NCBI GenBank assembly: GCA_020430865.1
Contig: JAGQIY010000363.1
Location: 1 to 5,192 of the forward strand
From: Myxococcales bacterium
Lineage (GTDB): Bacteria; Myxococcota; Polyangia; Polyangiales; Polyangiaceae
DNA: 5,192 bases
Direction: 5' to 3'
Positions 4,157 through 5,192 of this stretch are shown here, one piece after another; position 1 is the first letter of the stretch, and every line of letters starts with the position of its first letter. Position numbers and translations under genes: made by a program. Below the pieces are notes generated by a model, which was given only the letters and a program-made list of their open reading frames with translations, was not told the DNA's origin and did not search any database.

Positions 4157-5192
4157 ATGGCCGAAGAACGCCTTCAGAAGTTGATCGCCCAGGCGGGACT
4201 CGCATCTCGCCGGCACGCCGAGGAGCTGATCGTCGCGGGGCGCGTGCGTGTCGATGGCCGGGTGGTCCAAGAGCTGGGGTTCAAGGCCGATCCTCGCCTG
4301 CAGAAGGTGGAGGTGGATGGCCAGCGCCTGGTGCCCGAGAAGCCGGTCTATCTGGTCATCCACAAGCCCCGAGATGTGGTCAGCACCATGAGCGATCCCG
4401 AGGGGCGGGCGACGATCGCGGAGTTCGTGCGTCGAGTTGGCGCGCGCGTGGTCCCGGTAGGGCGCCTCGACTACCACACGAGCGGCGTGCTCCTGATGAC
4501 CAACGACGGCGAGTTTGCCAACGCCCTGCTGCACCCCAAAAAATCCACAAAGAAAATCTACGTGGCCAAGGTCCAGGGGGAGGTCAACGACTTCGACCTC
4601 GAGCGCTGGCGTCGTCCCATCGAGATCGACGGCAAGCGCACGCGGCCCGCGGAGGTCAAGCGTCTGCGCTGGGACAACGGAAAGACCTGGCTCGAGATCA
4701 CGCTCAAGGAGGGCAGGAACAGGCAGATCCACCGGCTGGGAGAGGCGACGGGCTTCCCGGTCATGCGCTTGGCCCGAATGTCCTTCGCCGGGATCACCGC
4801 CGAGGACCTGCGGCCCGGCGAGTGGCGTCAGCTGAACGTCAACGAACTCAAAGAGCTGAAACGCCAGTACGGCGTCCCGCGCCGGGTCAGCGTCCAGGAG
4901 CTTCCGCAGGGCAAGCCGAGCAAGAAGCCGCTCGCAGTGGGCAAGCGTCCCGGTGGCAAGGGTCGCTCCCGCACGTCCGCGGAACCGGAAGAGCGCCGCA
5001 GTGCTGGGGGCAGCCGCAGTGCTGGGGGCAGCCGCAGTGCCGGAGGGAGCCGCAGTGCTGGAGGGAGCCGCAGTGCTGGAGGGAGCCGCAGTGCTGGGGG
5101 CAGCCGCAGTGCTGGGGGCAGCCGCAGTGCTGGGGGCAGCCGCAGTGCTGGGGGCAGCCGCAGTGCTGGGGGCAGCCGCAGTGCTGGCCGTA
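4157..5192 (+). CDS. rluB: 23S rRNA pseudouridine synthase, RluB type, with RSAGGS-repeat tail; cut by the right edge
   Basis: Members of the RsuA/RluB/RluE/RluF family convert a specific uridine in rRNA to pseudouridine; RluB acts on helix 80-93 region U2605 (E. coli numbering) of 23S rRNA. An S4 RNA-binding domain covers residues 3-58 (RLQKLIAQAGLASRRHAEELI, split here as RLQKLIAQAGL then ASRRHAEELI). The catalytic domain runs about 62-235 with VSTMSDPEGR (75-84), the catalytic Asp105 in GRLDYHTSG (102-110) and the EGRNRQIHR motif (185-193). Family resemblance is closest to RluB, though RsuA-like targets are not excluded by sequence alone. ATG 4157 is the only start after an in-frame TAG at 4142-4144; the upstream GGGG is a weak Shine-Dalgarno. 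From about residue 240 a basic Lys/Arg/Pro-rich linker leads to a repetitive RSAGGS tail from residue 281. At least 345 residues are present, more than the roughly 290 of E. coli RluB, and the end lies beyond the window. Confidence 0.9.
   Translation, partial: MAEERLQKLIAQAGLASRRHAEELIVAGRVRVDGRVVQELGFKADPRLQKVEVDGQRLVPEKPVYLVIHKPRDVVSTMSDPEGRATIAEFVRRVGARVVPVGRLDYHTSGVLLMTNDGEFANALLHPKKSTKKIYVAKVQGEVNDFDLERWRRPIEIDGKRTRPAEVKRLRWDNGKTWLEITLKEGRNRQIHRLGEATGFPVMRLARMSFAGITAEDLRPGEWRQLNVNELKELKRQYGVPRRVSVQELPQGKPSKKPLAVGKRPGGKGRSRTSAEPEERRSAGGSRSAGGSRSAGGSRSAGGSRSAGGSRSAGGSRSAGGSRSAGGSRSAGGSRSAGGSRSAGR
4997..5187 (+). repeat. 18-bp in-frame tandem repeat (ten full units plus a partial) in the rluB tail
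   Basis: The unit CGCAGTGCTGGGGGCAGC encodes RSAGGS. Ten full units fill 4997-5176 and a partial eleventh runs to 5187, where the reading changes to RSAGR. Units 1, 2 and 6-10 are identical at DNA level. Units 4 and 5 end GGAGGGAGC, and unit 3 has GCCGGAGGGAGC. All of these differences are synonymous. As 18 is a multiple of three, gain or loss of units keeps the frame, so tail length is probably variable. The array may continue past the window edge. The Arg/Gly/Ser composition suggests a flexible RNA-binding extension; this is inference. Confidence 0.97.

Noticed and set aside
4145..4732. 195-codon minus-strand frame opposite rluB
   Set aside because: The plus strand encodes a clear S4 plus pseudouridine synthase domain with catalytic Asp105; the antisense frame has no motif.
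4997..5187. CRISPR array or intergenic repeat
   Set aside because: The units are 18 bp, contiguous with no spacers, and lie in frame within a coding sequence.

Overview
The base composition is high-GC throughout. The gene content is two house-keeping translation genes (lepA and an rluB-type pseudouridine synthase) around two Asp-rich, repeat-bearing predicted lipoproteins, a lone ribbon-helix-helix regulator and a small cupin. This mix, and above all the paired lipoproteins with DxDxDG repeats, looks most like a Myxococcota (Polyangia-type) chromosome. That assignment comes from general resemblance, not from a database comparison. No phage, insertion-sequence, CRISPR or RNA-gene signal was seen.

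Layout, left to right. Positions 1-1046 (minus) are the first 348 codons of lepA, cut by the left edge. Positions 1047-1315 are a non-coding lepA leader. Positions 1316-1525 (minus) encode a 69-residue ribbon-helix-helix protein. A 511-bp divergent intergenic region follows (1526-2036). Its left part is a strikingly AT-rich promoter island (about 63% AT by hand count over 1591-1680) facing the regulator gene; its right part is GC-rich and rich in complementary segments. Positions 2037-2855 and 2852-3646 (plus) are two overlapping genes, joined by GTGA, for secreted predicted lipoproteins. Each carries five DxDxDGxxD loops on a regular 24-25-residue period. A small mannose-6-phosphate-isomerase-like cupin follows on the minus strand (3686-4039). 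Divergent from it, at 4157 to the right edge (plus), is an rluB-type gene whose C-terminal tail contains ten perfect in-frame 18-bp repeats encoding RSAGGS.

How the parts relate. LepA and the pseudouridine synthase both act on the ribosome but are not in one operon here. The two lipoproteins almost certainly form one translationally coupled operon and are probably diverged duplicates with a shared, probably calcium-binding, repeat architecture; their function is not known to me. The regulator gene has no toxin partner in view and a promoter with repeated sequence, which suggests self-regulation.

The parts most worth a second look are the paired repeat lipoproteins and the coding minisatellite in the pseudouridine synthase tail, whose unit-to-unit differences are all synonymous.
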